Part shown: piece by piece, positions 27,503 to 36,665 of the stretch | How positions within the stretch are numbered: the first letter of the stretch is position 1 | How the letters are laid out: every line of letters begins with the position of its first letter | Assembly: GCA_016840035.1 (NCBI GenBank) | Contig: JAEOTC010000029.1 | Span: 1 to 57,016 of the forward strand | Reading direction: 5' to 3' | Length of the DNA stretch: 57,016 nt | Source: Candidatus Hodarchaeota archaeon | Lineage (GTDB): Archaea; Asgardarchaeota; Heimdallarchaeia; Hodarchaeales; Hodarchaeaceae | The notes under the pieces: generated by a model | Seen by the model: the letters and a program-made list of their open reading frames with translations, nothing else | What the model was told of the DNA's origin: nothing | Database searches by the model: none | Made by a program: the position numbers and the translations under genes

Positions 27503-28609
27503 TCACAATCGACATTTAGCGAAAATTTCTTGAACCTCTGACTGGGGTAAAGCATGAACAGTGTTTCCGTTTATTCCTGTCATCGTTTTTGCATTTATAA
27601 GGGCATTAATTATAGCTTCTTCCGTTGCTTCAGCAACCGCTTTGAAAAAGGGGGTTAAATACATATCAGACAATGATTCAACCGTTTTAACTCTGGATTT
27701 ACTGGGATCTACAATAAGATTCGCAGTGGAGAATCCTAAAAATAAATCACCCGATGTATGGCCTCCATATCCCCCTATTCGAGCTAAACCGGCAGTTATC
27801 CGTTTGACTAAACGTTTCAATTGATAAGGGAGTAGTGGGGCATCGGTAGCTGCAATAACTATTATGGAACCGTTTTCTTGTTTTTCTGTATCAAGACGAG
27901 GTTGTTTTATCTGAATTTCAGGTTTATAATCACTGATTTCCTTCCCAACTGGAACTCCGTTTATGGTGAAGTGTTCCCTTTTCCCATAATTTGTCTGAAC
28001 GCAGAGACCAATAGTGTACTCTGAGACTCTACGTGAGCTGGTACCAAAACCACCCTTGAAGCCGTGACATATATTTCCAGTAGCACCACCTACACTTCCC
28101 TCCATGACTTTTCCTCCCTTTGCTTTATCACAGGCTAAAAAAACATGTTCCTTCTTAATATGGAATCCATTAATATCATTTAATAATCCGTCATAAGTCT
28201 CTGCAACCACGGGTAGACTCCAAAAAATGGGATCAGTGTAAAAATTATTATCAATTCTCCACTGGATTATTGCATCTCTCACGACGCCTACACTATGTGT
28301 ATTTGTAAGACATATTGGTCCTTTAAGTTGACCTGATTCATTTACCCAATGACTACCAGTCATCTCGCCATTTCCATTATAAGAGAAAAGAGCAGCATAT
28401 ACTTTATCAGGATTTTTTCCTGTGGGAAAAATAGCAGTAACTCCAGTTCGTATTGGACCTTTACCGACTTTTAGTTCTCCTTCTCCCTCAATCAAGGTGC
28501 AATGTCCAACTTCAACTCCCTTGACATCAGAAATCGAATTATATTTACCAGTTGTTCCTTCAAAAGGAATCCCAAGATCACGTGCCTTCATAGCGGTCAA
28601 ATGTGACAT
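27503..28609 (-). CDS. dmpA: DmpA-type self-cleaving beta-aminopeptidase / D-esterase (Ser nucleophile)
   Basis: 368 residues, close to DmpA (375). Family motifs are ISDVKGVEVGHCTL, ALFSYNGNGEMTGSHWV, TNTHSVGVVRDAI, GSVGGATGNICHGFKGG and HTSGDLFLGFSTAN. The cleavage pair Gly-Ser lies in NGSIIVIAATDAPL (G247-S248, against S250 in DmpA), so the beta-chain would begin at that Ser. Enzymes of this group cut N-terminal amino acids, often beta-amino acids, from peptides. It converges with the LVIVD gene, and its start is 80 bp from the divergent dehalogenase-like gene. ATG at 28607-28609. Confidence 0.92.
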   Translation of the reverse strand: MSHLTAMKARDLGIPFEGTTGKYNSISDVKGVEVGHCTLIEGEGELKVGKGPIRTGVTAIFPTGKNPDKVYAALFSYNGNGEMTGSHWVNESGQLKGPICLTNTHSVGVVRDAIIQWRIDNNFYTDPIFWSLPVVAETYDGLLNDINGFHIKKEHVFLACDKAKGGKVMEGSVGGATGNICHGFKGGFGTSSRRVSEYTIGLCVQTNYGKREHFTINGVPVGKEISDYKPEIQIKQPRLDTEKQENGSIIVIAATDAPLLPYQLKRLVKRITAGLARIGGYGGHTSGDLFLGFSTANLIVDPSKSRVKTVESLSDMYLTPFFKAVAEATEEAIINALINAKTMTGINGNTVHALPQSEVQEIFAKCRL

Positions 28610-28689
28610 ATGTGTTTTAGAATTTTCTCATTCAATTTAATCAATAATTATTTCCTGACCTTCACGGTCTTAAGCAAAAACCTAAATCA

Positions 28690-29922
28690 ATGTCCAAAAT
28701 TCTGAAATTGACGATCATGACGAGTTTAGATTCACGTAAACAAAAGGAAAAAGCCTTTAAAAAAGGAAAGATCTCTCTAGCTGTCGATAAATCAGTGTAT
28801 AAACGTTTTTCCGAGCGAGATATGATTTTTGCACGGGTAATGTGGGATGAAAGCTATTCAGGATATCGACGAGCGATTAATGAGAAAGAAGAGACTAAAA
28901 TGGGCATGAAAGGTTATAGTCAAGAGGGTTACGCTGCAATGAATGCTGCGTGGATGGTTCATGATACTTTTCGTCAGGCCTTTTCATGGGAAAACCCAAA
29001 ACAGGCTCCAACATCACTTACTCAATCTACAATCAAACCTAAAAGATTTAAGTCCTCTGACTTAGAAAAAAACTCAAAAATCGTAAAAAGAATAGCTAAC
29101 GTTTATGGAGCATGTGATGTTGGCATAACAGAACTAGATCCAGATCATCCATATCTTTACACTCATGATCGAATGAACAATGAAATAAATTTCCCAGAGG
29201 GAGTAAAATACGCTATCGTAATGCTTATTCAGATGGATTATCAGGCTTTGAAAACCTCACCAGCTTTGCCATCTAGTATCACAACAGGGAATGGATACTC
29301 CCGAATGGCTTTTGCAATCGCAGGTATGGCTGATTTTTTGCGAAATCTTGGATATCAGGCAATACCTGCTGGAAATGATACCGGAATTTCTGTTCCATTA
29401 GCTATTCAGGCAGGTTTAGGTCAAGTGGGAAGAAATGGTTTATTGATTAATCCGAAATATGGACAATCGGTACGGATTTGCAAAGTTTATACTGACTTTC
29501 CAATGAAAATTGACCAACCAATCGATTTTGGTGTACACCAGTTCTGTAGAGTGTGTAAGAAGTGTGCTAAGTATTGTCCAAGTCAAAGCATTCTCTATGA
29601 TGATGATCCAACTTGGGAAAGTCCTTGGAACAGTGTTTCGAATAATAATGGATCCTATAAGCATTATGTTAATGTAGAGACATGCTACGAATTTTGGGTA
29701 AAAAATTCAACAGATTGTTCAAACTGTATGCGGGTTTGTCCATTTACAAAACCTCCTGGAATTGCACATGATATTGCACGATTCTTTATCAAATATTTTC
29801 CATTTTTGGATCCTCTGTGGCTTCGATTGGATAATTTGATGGCGTATCTACCTTGGTGGCGATATGGAAAGAAAGATGATGCGTTGAAATTCTGGAAGGG
29901 AAAAAAGTATCTGGGAAAATAA
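28690..29922 (+). CDS. Reductive-dehalogenase-like corrinoid iron-sulfur protein (RdhA homologue), cytosolic
   Basis: 410 residues. The middle is a cobalamin-binding module of the RdhA/QueG kind (YAIVMLIQMDY, then IAGMADFLRNLGYQAIP and AIQAGLGQVGRNGLL). It is followed by two ferredoxin-type cysteine groups: C286, C289, C292, C296 and C332, C343, C346, C350 (CSNCMRVCPFTKP). The CYEFW...TDCSNC spacing and the aromatic tail (PLWLRLDNLMAYLPWW) match reductive dehalogenases better than epoxyqueuosine reductase. There is no Tat signal and no rdhB anchor gene beside it. It may reduce organohalides or another substrate with Co(I). The substrate is unproven. Confidence 0.8.
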   Translation: MSKILKLTIMTSLDSRKQKEKAFKKGKISLAVDKSVYKRFSERDMIFARVMWDESYSGYRRAINEKEETKMGMKGYSQEGYAAMNAAWMVHDTFRQAFSWENPKQAPTSLTQSTIKPKRFKSSDLEKNSKIVKRIANVYGACDVGITELDPDHPYLYTHDRMNNEINFPEGVKYAIVMLIQMDYQALKTSPALPSSITTGNGYSRMAFAIAGMADFLRNLGYQAIPAGNDTGISVPLAIQAGLGQVGRNGLLINPKYGQSVRICKVYTDFPMKIDQPIDFGVHQFCRVCKKCAKYCPSQSILYDDDPTWESPWNSVSNNNGSYKHYVNVETCYEFWVKNSTDCSNCMRVCPFTKPPGIAHDIARFFIKYFPFLDPLWLRLDNLMAYLPWWRYGKKDDALKFWKGKKYLGK

Positions 29923-29948
29923 TCACAAATTTTGAAGGAGAAACTTGC

Positions 29949-30938
29949 GTGAAAATCCTTTTTTGCCATCGTGTAAGACCTGTTTTAAGAAAACACTATC
30001 GTGAATCATTACCAGAAGAGATTGACTTAATATTTCCAGAGGATTTGTCTGATTCATCATTAATTCAATTAGCACCGGAAATAGAAATTGCAGTTGGATA
30101 TAAATTTTCAAAAGAATTCTTAGATGCAGCAAAAATTCTTAAGCATATTCAAATTCCTTGGACTGGAGCTGAGACATTGAACTTCGAATTATTAAAGAAA
30201 TATCCTAATGTAACTATTTCGAATTCACATTCCAATAGTTTGGCAATAGCTGAGCATGCCGTAGCACTATTATTATCCGCTGCAAAAAAAATTGTTTACA
30301 GAGATGCAGCTATGCGAAAGAATGATTGGTCAACTCGTTATAATGACGTAACCTCTCATTGGTTAACAGGAAAAACTCTCGGAATCATTGGGTATGGGGC
30401 TATTGGCAGTAAGGTTGCCCGTATGATGAAACGAGGATTTGAGATGCAAATCCTAGGAATTAAGAGAAATCCCACCGCTGTTCTCCCTGAAGATGTCGTC
30501 TTTATGGGTACACTCAACGACTTAGATTATGTATTAACAAATTCCGATTATATTTTAATTGCCTTACCTTTAACTCCTGAAACAAAAGGATTGATACAAG
30601 AAAGAGAACTGACACTCCTGAAACCAAATGTTGTACTAGTGAACATTGGAAGGGGGGAGGTTATCAACGAGCAGGACTTATATGAATTCATTAAGAAATC
30701 TAAATTAGCAACTGTAGGGTCGGATGTTTGGTACAATTACCCGAAGAATAAAAAGAAGCCAGTAGTGCAACAGAATTATCCTTTTGAAGAATTACCCTAT
30801 GTAATACTTAGTCCTCATTCTGCTTTTAAAGTGGAATCCCGCGAGATACCATTTGCAAAGGATACAGTTAGTAATTTGAACGCAATTTACAACGGTGAAG
30901 AACCAATAAACCAAATTAAGTTAGAAAATGAATATTAA
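29949..30938 (+). CDS. D-2-hydroxyacid dehydrogenase (NAD-dependent)
   Basis: 329 residues with the split D-isomer-specific fold. The dinucleotide site is GIIGYGAIGSKVA. The substrate-binding Arg is in NIGRGEVI and the catalytic His in LSPHSAF. The expected Glu is in the segment between them and is less clear. Members reduce 2-oxo acids such as glyoxylate, hydroxypyruvate or phosphoglycerate precursors. GTG start at 29949 with GAAGGAG 8 bp upstream. It follows the dehalogenase-like gene by 26 bp, so the two are probably co-transcribed; the metabolic link is not known. Confidence 0.88.
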   Translation: MKILFCHRVRPVLRKHYRESLPEEIDLIFPEDLSDSSLIQLAPEIEIAVGYKFSKEFLDAAKILKHIQIPWTGAETLNFELLKKYPNVTISNSHSNSLAIAEHAVALLLSAAKKIVYRDAAMRKNDWSTRYNDVTSHWLTGKTLGIIGYGAIGSKVARMMKRGFEMQILGIKRNPTAVLPEDVVFMGTLNDLDYVLTNSDYILIALPLTPETKGLIQERELTLLKPNVVLVNIGRGEVINEQDLYEFIKKSKLATVGSDVWYNYPKNKKKPVVQQNYPFEELPYVILSPHSAFKVESREIPFAKDTVSNLNAIYNGEEPINQIKLENEY

Positions 30939-30997
30939 AGTATTAAAAAAAGGCACAACAGAAAAGAAAGAAGAAGTAGAAGGTGGATTGTTATTTT

Positions 30998-32137
30998 TTA
31001 GATGGTTAAGTTCTCTTCTGTTGATCCATCGAAGATATGGATACGACTCATATCGAAAACAAGGTCGAAATCAGTACCAACACGAGCTTTCGTACCAGTG
31101 TTTACTCGTGCATTGAAATCAATGGAATCGACATTAACTGCCAGAAAAATATCTGATCCATAGTTTTCTCGAACCATTACCTTTACAGACACTGTATTAG
31201 CGGAACTTGGGTTCAGAGCAAACTCTCGATCTTCAATATCTTCTGGACGAATACCCAGAACTACCTCATCCGGATTTGTTGCATTTTTGATAACTTTGGT
31301 AGCCATATCTGTTGGTAAATCCAGACTAAATGCAGAGGTTACAAAAGTATCTCCTTCTAATTTACCTGAAATGAAGTTCATAGACGGTGAACCAATAAAA
31401 CCTGCAACAAATTTATTGACGGGTTTATCATACACTTCCTCAGGAGTCCCGATTTGCTGGAAAATTCCATCATTCATACAAGCTATTCGATCTCCTAAGG
31501 TCATCGCCTCTGCTTGATCGTGTGTAACATATATTGTTGTGACACCAAGTTCGATTTGTAGACGTTTGAGTTCAGTTCGCATATGAGCCCTGAGCTTTGC
31601 ATCAAGATTTGACAAAGGTTCGTCCATTAGAAAGACCTTTGGTTCACGGACAATTGCTCTTCCCATTGCTACCCGTTGTTGTTGACCCCCGCTTAATTCA
31701 CTAGGTTTCCGCTCTAAAAGATCAGGGATTTTTAAAATCTCGGCTGCTCTTTGAACTTTGGCCTCTACTTCGGCATGACGGAGTTTACGGGGAACAGCTT
31801 TAGGATCGTCTTTATCCACCAAAATCTTACGTGCTTTTAACCCAAACCCAATATTGTCCCGAACATTCATATGGGGATATAAGGCATAGTTTTGAAAGAC
31901 CATGGCGATATCACGGTCCTTTGCAGGAACAGTGTTCACCACTTTCTCATCGATATAGACCACACCAGAGGTTACTTCCTCTAAGCCGGCAACACATCGC
32001 ATAGCAGTGCTCTTCCCACATCCAGAGGGACCGACAAAGACAACAAGTTCTTTATCTGCGATGTCTATGTTAATATTATCTAATACTAGTTTTTCACTAA
32101 ATTGTTTTACAACATTTTTCATTTTTACTTGTGCCAT
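30998..32137 (-). CDS. Sugar ABC transporter ATPase (MalK/UgpC/MsmK type)
   Basis: 379 residues. Walker A GPSGCGKST, Q-loop in MVFQNYALYPHM, signature LSGGQQQRVAMGRAI, Walker B VFLMDEPLSNLD and switch His in YVTHDQAEAM are intact. The C-terminal ~120 residues form the MalK-type OB-fold regulatory domain (VVLGIRPEDIE). It energises the sugar importer whose permeases and binding protein lie upstream in the same unit; it starts 19 bp after the second permease behind an AAGGTGG SD. These ATPases sometimes serve more than one sugar importer. Confidence 0.93.
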   Translation of the reverse strand: MAQVKMKNVVKQFSEKLVLDNINIDIADKELVVFVGPSGCGKSTAMRCVAGLEEVTSGVVYIDEKVVNTVPAKDRDIAMVFQNYALYPHMNVRDNIGFGLKARKILVDKDDPKAVPRKLRHAEVEAKVQRAAEILKIPDLLERKPSELSGGQQQRVAMGRAIVREPKVFLMDEPLSNLDAKLRAHMRTELKRLQIELGVTTIYVTHDQAEAMTLGDRIACMNDGIFQQIGTPEEVYDKPVNKFVAGFIGSPSMNFISGKLEGDTFVTSAFSLDLPTDMATKVIKNATNPDEVVLGIRPEDIEDREFALNPSSANTVSVKVMVRENYGSDIFLAVNVDSIDFNARVNTGTKARVGTDFDLVFDMSRIHIFDGSTEENLTI

Positions 32138-32155
32138 AGAACCACCTTCTAATTC

Positions 32156-34480
32156 TTATCCTTTTAATCCTTCTACAGACACACCACGCTTAATATAATC
32201 TTGTGCCAAAAATAAAATCACAAAAATAGGAACAACAATAACTGTAGCTAGTGCTAAAACAACCCCTACTTGTTCTAATAGTTCTGAATTGATTCTGTAC
32301 ATACCTATTGGCAGAGTCCTTAATAATAAGTAATTACTACTATTTTCTAGAAGTAATAAGGGCCACATAAAGGAGTTCCAATTCCCAATAATATTTATGA
32401 TAAACATTACCGATAAAACAGGGATTGATAACGGAAGAACAATTTTCCTGAAAATTTGGAACTCTGAATAGCCATCAATACGGGCTGCGTCAAGATAGTC
32501 ATCAGGTATTCCACGCATGAATTCCGTACACAAAAAGATACTGAAAGGTTGTATTAAAAATGGTAAGACAACTCCCATCAATGATCCTACAAATCCCATT
32601 CGATCTAATTCTAAGTACAGAGGAATTACTTGAACGTATGGAGGTACCATCTGTATCGCAATTGTTAAAGTGAATAATAATCGTCTTCCGACAAATTCGC
32701 GTTTGGCTAGGACATATCCTGCCATAGCTGAGAATATTACTAGAAAAACCGTAACCAAACCAGCAGCGACAATTGAGTTGAATAACCAAGTCCCTACTTG
32801 GTATGTATCAGGGGTAGTATAATCTGTTCGTACGAGCCCGAATATTTGGGCATAATTTTGAGTCGTAAAGGGATCAGGAAGGAGTCCTTGAGATAGAAAA
32901 TCAACTCGATTCTGACCTTCAGTCTGAAAGCTATTTTTTAACATCCAAATAAAGGGGACAATCATTACTACCGCAATAGAAACAGCAAGGGCATTTATCA
33001 GAAGGGTTGAGGATATAATCCTCCAACTACGACCTTTTCTAACCTGTGCTACTCCCCACACGATTGCAACAACAATCAAGGCTATAACTATTCCAATTAG
33101 AAATAGCGGAAATGCTGGAAATACAAATCTTAGGATTGGATCTTGTTTCCAATTCAGTTGGTAAGGGTCTCCGTATAGATCCTGAAAAGTATCCGGATTT
33201 AAATAAAGTGTAATTGCGGCGAGAATTGCACCAATAACAATCACTTGAATATACAATTTGTATTCTACAATTCGATCGGCAGTTGTACCAAGTTTATTTC
33301 GTGAATCATATACATAGAGAAATAATGTATACAAAATGAGAATAATTACAAACACTAGTAATGTTATTACAAGTGCAGGTTGAATTATTCGGACTATTGA
33401 TTCATCGGTAGGACTTACTGGAATAATACCCCGGAATATCTGACGGACAGCATCCAGAAATACATCAAAGCTGTCTCGGAGAGCGATGACCATATTATCA
33501 ATGAACTTAAATGGTTCAAAGATTATTAATGCTATCAACCAAGGCAGATTTATTATAATAAATGCTAATCGACTAATTAGACCTTGAATAACAATTGCAT
33601 CTAGTAGTGGTAATACAATAATAATCAATAGAAACATTAGAAGAATGTTCTTAAAGGTAAAATTTACTTGTACCCTCTCTTTAAAAACAGTAAGAACATC
33701 AGATTGCGTTACACTCGCAAAGACAATTATCCAAAGTATTGAAATACCAAGAAGTCCAACTATAAGTGCTAACATAATCAAAGTGGGTTCTAGGTTTACC
33801 ATATTTGCAATTATATTAGTGTAGTTCGAATCGATAACTGAACAAAATAGCACGATGACTGAGATTAGAACAAAGACTGTCTTCTTCCAAGGAAAGACCT
33901 CTGAAAGCGTTGTTCCCTTTCTTGATACAAGCTCCTCTTGAATATCTGAATATAACCAGAATAATAAAATCAAAATTAAGATAGCTGCTCCTAACCAAGT
34001 AAAATCAGTCGAAAAAGGAATTACTAGTAATGCAATAGCCAATCTTCTTGGGGTAAGAAGAGATTTAATGGATCCAGATGATAGATAAGAGAATATTTTG
34101 AAGCACGAGTAAAGGATAATGAGGGGTGTTACAAAATATATCAATGCTAGAATATATCCTGTCTGCCTAAATATGTCAAAATCTAGTCCAAGTAAAGATT
34201 GGAAATAGAAATCATACATTGCCTGGAAGAAAAGTATAAATCGGGTAATCCCAATATCAGCAAGCTCAAAAAAACTAGCAAGATACGTATCACCAATAGT
34301 CCGAATTGCGTTTGTCCATAGATTTATTGCTGATTCGAAAAGCGAGTAAGTATCAATTCTACGACTTGGAGAAAGTGTCAGTACTAGAGAAATTAAAAAT
34401 AATAATGAAAGGATTACTTTTTTGTTTGCTTCCAGCAAATTGATTATTCTTGATGTAGTTTGTTTGCTGTCTGATTCCAT
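32156..34480 (-). CDS. Sugar ABC permease (MalG type) with a large extra membrane domain
   Basis: The C-terminal ~290 residues are an ordinary MalG-like permease. An N-terminal coupling region and the EAA loop (DDYLDAARIDGYSEFQIFRK) near residues 670-690 are clear. The preceding ~480 residues are unlike a normal permease (about 280 residues in total): they form a chain of roughly ten hydrophobic segments with short charged loops. The protein is thus nearly three times the usual size. GGAGG 8 bp before the ATG at 34478-34480, inside the end of the upstream gene, fixes the start. The role of the extra domain is unknown; it might modulate or scaffold the importer. Confidence 0.88.
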   Translation of the reverse strand: MESDSKQTTSRIINLLEANKKVILSLLFLISLVLTLSPSRRIDTYSLFESAINLWTNAIRTIGDTYLASFFELADIGITRFILFFQAMYDFYFQSLLGLDFDIFRQTGYILALIYFVTPLIILYSCFKIFSYLSSGSIKSLLTPRRLAIALLVIPFSTDFTWLGAAILILILLFWLYSDIQEELVSRKGTTLSEVFPWKKTVFVLISVIVLFCSVIDSNYTNIIANMVNLEPTLIMLALIVGLLGISILWIIVFASVTQSDVLTVFKERVQVNFTFKNILLMFLLIIIVLPLLDAIVIQGLISRLAFIIINLPWLIALIIFEPFKFIDNMVIALRDSFDVFLDAVRQIFRGIIPVSPTDESIVRIIQPALVITLLVFVIILILYTLFLYVYDSRNKLGTTADRIVEYKLYIQVIVIGAILAAITLYLNPDTFQDLYGDPYQLNWKQDPILRFVFPAFPLFLIGIVIALIVVAIVWGVAQVRKGRSWRIISSTLLINALAVSIAVVMIVPFIWMLKNSFQTEGQNRVDFLSQGLLPDPFTTQNYAQIFGLVRTDYTTPDTYQVGTWLFNSIVAAGLVTVFLVIFSAMAGYVLAKREFVGRRLLFTLTIAIQMVPPYVQVIPLYLELDRMGFVGSLMGVVLPFLIQPFSIFLCTEFMRGIPDDYLDAARIDGYSEFQIFRKIVLPLSIPVLSVMFIINIIGNWNSFMWPLLLLENSSNYLLLRTLPIGMYRINSELLEQVGVVLALATVIVVPIFVILFLAQDYIKRGVSVEGLKG

Positions 34481-34484
34481 AGTC

Positions 34485-36518
34485 TTAACCTCCAACACCT
34501 AATTCCACCTTTTCTTGCTTAAATAGACTAGGTAGCATCTTTCGTTTCTTTATTTGAGGGACAATTATCGGTGCTAATATCATCAATAGACCTATTATGA
34601 GGAAAATCAACCCAAAAGCCAGTGAGGGTATCTTAATACTTGCTATAGTAAAAGGCGTTGACCCAAATCCTCTTTTACTTATTGTACTATAGCCATTAGC
34701 TAAATAAAAGGGAGCAATGAACAATATGAAGAACCCAGCTTTTCGTAAGTCTTTCATATCTCGTTCTAGTTCTTTTCGTATAATAATTGAAGTATAAAGG
34801 TAATAAAGACCTACAACAAATGTAAGGAATAGGAAAAATACATCATAGGTTAACCAATCTAATGTAAAGCCCAGTGATTTGGGTGGGACCTCAATAATTG
34901 CAGAAGTTCTGTTTGAGGGGACGGAAAACATGATTGCAAGTAAACTAAAGATCGGAAACATCTTTAACGTGTTTTTCATCTCCATTCGACCCAATAGACC
35001 TAAATAAGCTGTCATTCCAAAGATGAAATAGCCTACAGTAGAAGCAAAGGTCATTACTGTGGGTGAGGTATAATTTCCTATTAAATAAACTGCTAAGGTT
35101 TGACTCCCGCCAAAATTAGCAACATCTAAACCATATAATTCTTGGAAAACAAGCCATCCATTTATCAATTCAAGGATGATAACTACTCCTAGTGGACCTT
35201 TTAACATAGGAATAGTAATGTTCTTAAATTTAGACCAGCTACCATGACCATCAATATCAGCAGCCTCATATAAAGAGTCTGGTATAGATTTTAATCCAGC
35301 AAGAAGAATTAGAACATTGAATCCTACTCTTCGCCAGATACTCATGATGGCAACACTTTCCATTAAGTAATCGGAAATCCAACTAATGTTTTCGCTTACT
35401 TTATTAGCGGGTACTAAACCTAAAGTAATGATATTCAAGATTCCATAAATTCCATCTAAGATCCCAGCTACACTAAAGTCTATACCAGTTAAATCCGTAA
35501 TTAAGGGAAGATTTATTGTTAAATTAAATAATGAAGTAAGAAAACCTCCTCTTGCATCAAATACAACACGCCCCCAGATAACGGAGACTACAAGGATACT
35601 TGTTACGACAGGCATGTAAAAAATAGTGGTATAAGCGTTTTCACCTTTGAGGAATTTGGAGTTTAATAAGACTGAGAGAAATAGGGATACAATGACAACT
35701 CCAGGTACGAAGAGAATAACATAATAGATGTTATTATCCAATGCGTTTTGAAATAGATTAGCATTTGAAGAATGTGAAAACAACTCAAGGAAATTATCCA
35801 CCCCGATGAATATAGGACTTTGATTTTGTAGTCCTCCAAAGAGTGCATGAAGAGTCCAGAGAAGAGGATCGACTTCATAATCGACTGGAGTAAACGCAGG
35901 ATTTTCTCCAAGTGGAAATGTCTCAGGGTAGGAAAATAGAGTGATATAAAAGCCTCGGAGTATTGGCACAACATATGTAAATACGAGGAAAAGAAGAGCG
36001 GGAATAATAAGTATGTAAGGAAGTTTATTTTTCCTTATTTCTCCAGAAACTCTTTGTTTGAGAGAGAGTTCTTGAGTCTTTCCCTGTGAAGTAGTATAGG
36101 CAATTAATCCAAGAATTCCAAGGGGGAAGGTCAATATAGATCCAATTAACCATGATGTTCGTCCAGGAGTTTCTCCTCCAGCATCAAAGGGTTTCTCAAT
36201 ACTTCGTATACTCCCATAAAGAAGGAGAGCGGCTCCGAAAAAAGTAAAAAGCGTGATTGTTAGATGTGCTGTCTCCTCTGCACCCACAAGAGCAATTCCA
36301 TTATAATACCATTGAGCAACATCTGGAATAATTGAGACAAAAGTTGACAAACCGAGGATTTCAATCCATCCATACAGTAAATATCCTACTGGAAAGAAAT
36401 ATCCCATGATTCCAAATGAACCTGCTAGAAAGTAAAACAGTATCAGTATCATTGGTATTATACCGTTAATAAATGCTAGTTGTTGTGACCTTGACTTCAT
36501 ATCTTCCCAGAGCTTCAT
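34485..36518 (-). CDS. Sugar ABC permease (MalF type) with extra N- and C-terminal membrane regions
   Basis: 677 residues against about 300 for the family. The core (about 165-480) has the six permease helices and the EAA loop (SLYEAADIDGHGSWSKFKNI). About 165 residues with several hydrophobic helices precede it, and about 190 residues with some five helices, ending in a basic tail, follow it. It pairs with the enlarged MalG-type gene, 4 bp downstream. The start ATG has GAAGGATG upstream. Both permeases are enlarged, which suggests that the added domains meet in the assembled transporter; this is inference. Confidence 0.87.
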   Translation of the reverse strand: MKLWEDMKSRSQQLAFINGIIPMILILFYFLAGSFGIMGYFFPVGYLLYGWIEILGLSTFVSIIPDVAQWYYNGIALVGAEETAHLTITLFTFFGAALLLYGSIRSIEKPFDAGGETPGRTSWLIGSILTFPLGILGLIAYTTSQGKTQELSLKQRVSGEIRKNKLPYILIIPALLFLVFTYVVPILRGFYITLFSYPETFPLGENPAFTPVDYEVDPLLWTLHALFGGLQNQSPIFIGVDNFLELFSHSSNANLFQNALDNNIYYVILFVPGVVIVSLFLSVLLNSKFLKGENAYTTIFYMPVVTSILVVSVIWGRVVFDARGGFLTSLFNLTINLPLITDLTGIDFSVAGILDGIYGILNIITLGLVPANKVSENISWISDYLMESVAIMSIWRRVGFNVLILLAGLKSIPDSLYEAADIDGHGSWSKFKNITIPMLKGPLGVVIILELINGWLVFQELYGLDVANFGGSQTLAVYLIGNYTSPTVMTFASTVGYFIFGMTAYLGLLGRMEMKNTLKMFPIFSLLAIMFSVPSNRTSAIIEVPPKSLGFTLDWLTYDVFFLFLTFVVGLYYLYTSIIIRKELERDMKDLRKAGFFILFIAPFYLANGYSTISKRGFGSTPFTIASIKIPSLAFGLIFLIIGLLMILAPIIVPQIKKRKMLPSLFKQEKVELGVGG

Positions 36519-36638
36519 TTAATCATCCTTCTTTAATTTCTAATGAATTAATGACCATTAAACTATGTATTTAATAAATATTATGAAATCTGTACGATTT
36601 TTCTTTGTTCGTAAACAACAAATAGAGCAATAAGAGTT

Positions 36639-36654
36639 AAAAAAAAAGAAAAAA
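36639..36654 (-). terminator. T-tract attenuator/terminator after the sugar-binding protein gene
   Basis: On the minus strand, a tract of six T, C, and nine T follows the stop of the sugar-binding protein gene, directly after a short AGGAG/CTCCT inverted repeat that overlaps the last codons. It resembles the arrangement behind the peptide-binding protein gene and would lower permease expression relative to binding protein. Confidence 0.5.
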
Positions 36655-36665
36655 GAGGGAGGAGT

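Noticed and set aside
28690..29922. Epoxyqueuosine reductase (QueG)
   Set aside because: The cysteine spacing and aromatic C-terminus fit RdhA better; QueG also ends with HEAT-like repeats, which are missing.
30928..31116. Plus-strand frame bridging the dehydrogenase and ATPase genes
   Set aside because: It overlaps two solid genes, has no SD and shows no recognisable motif.
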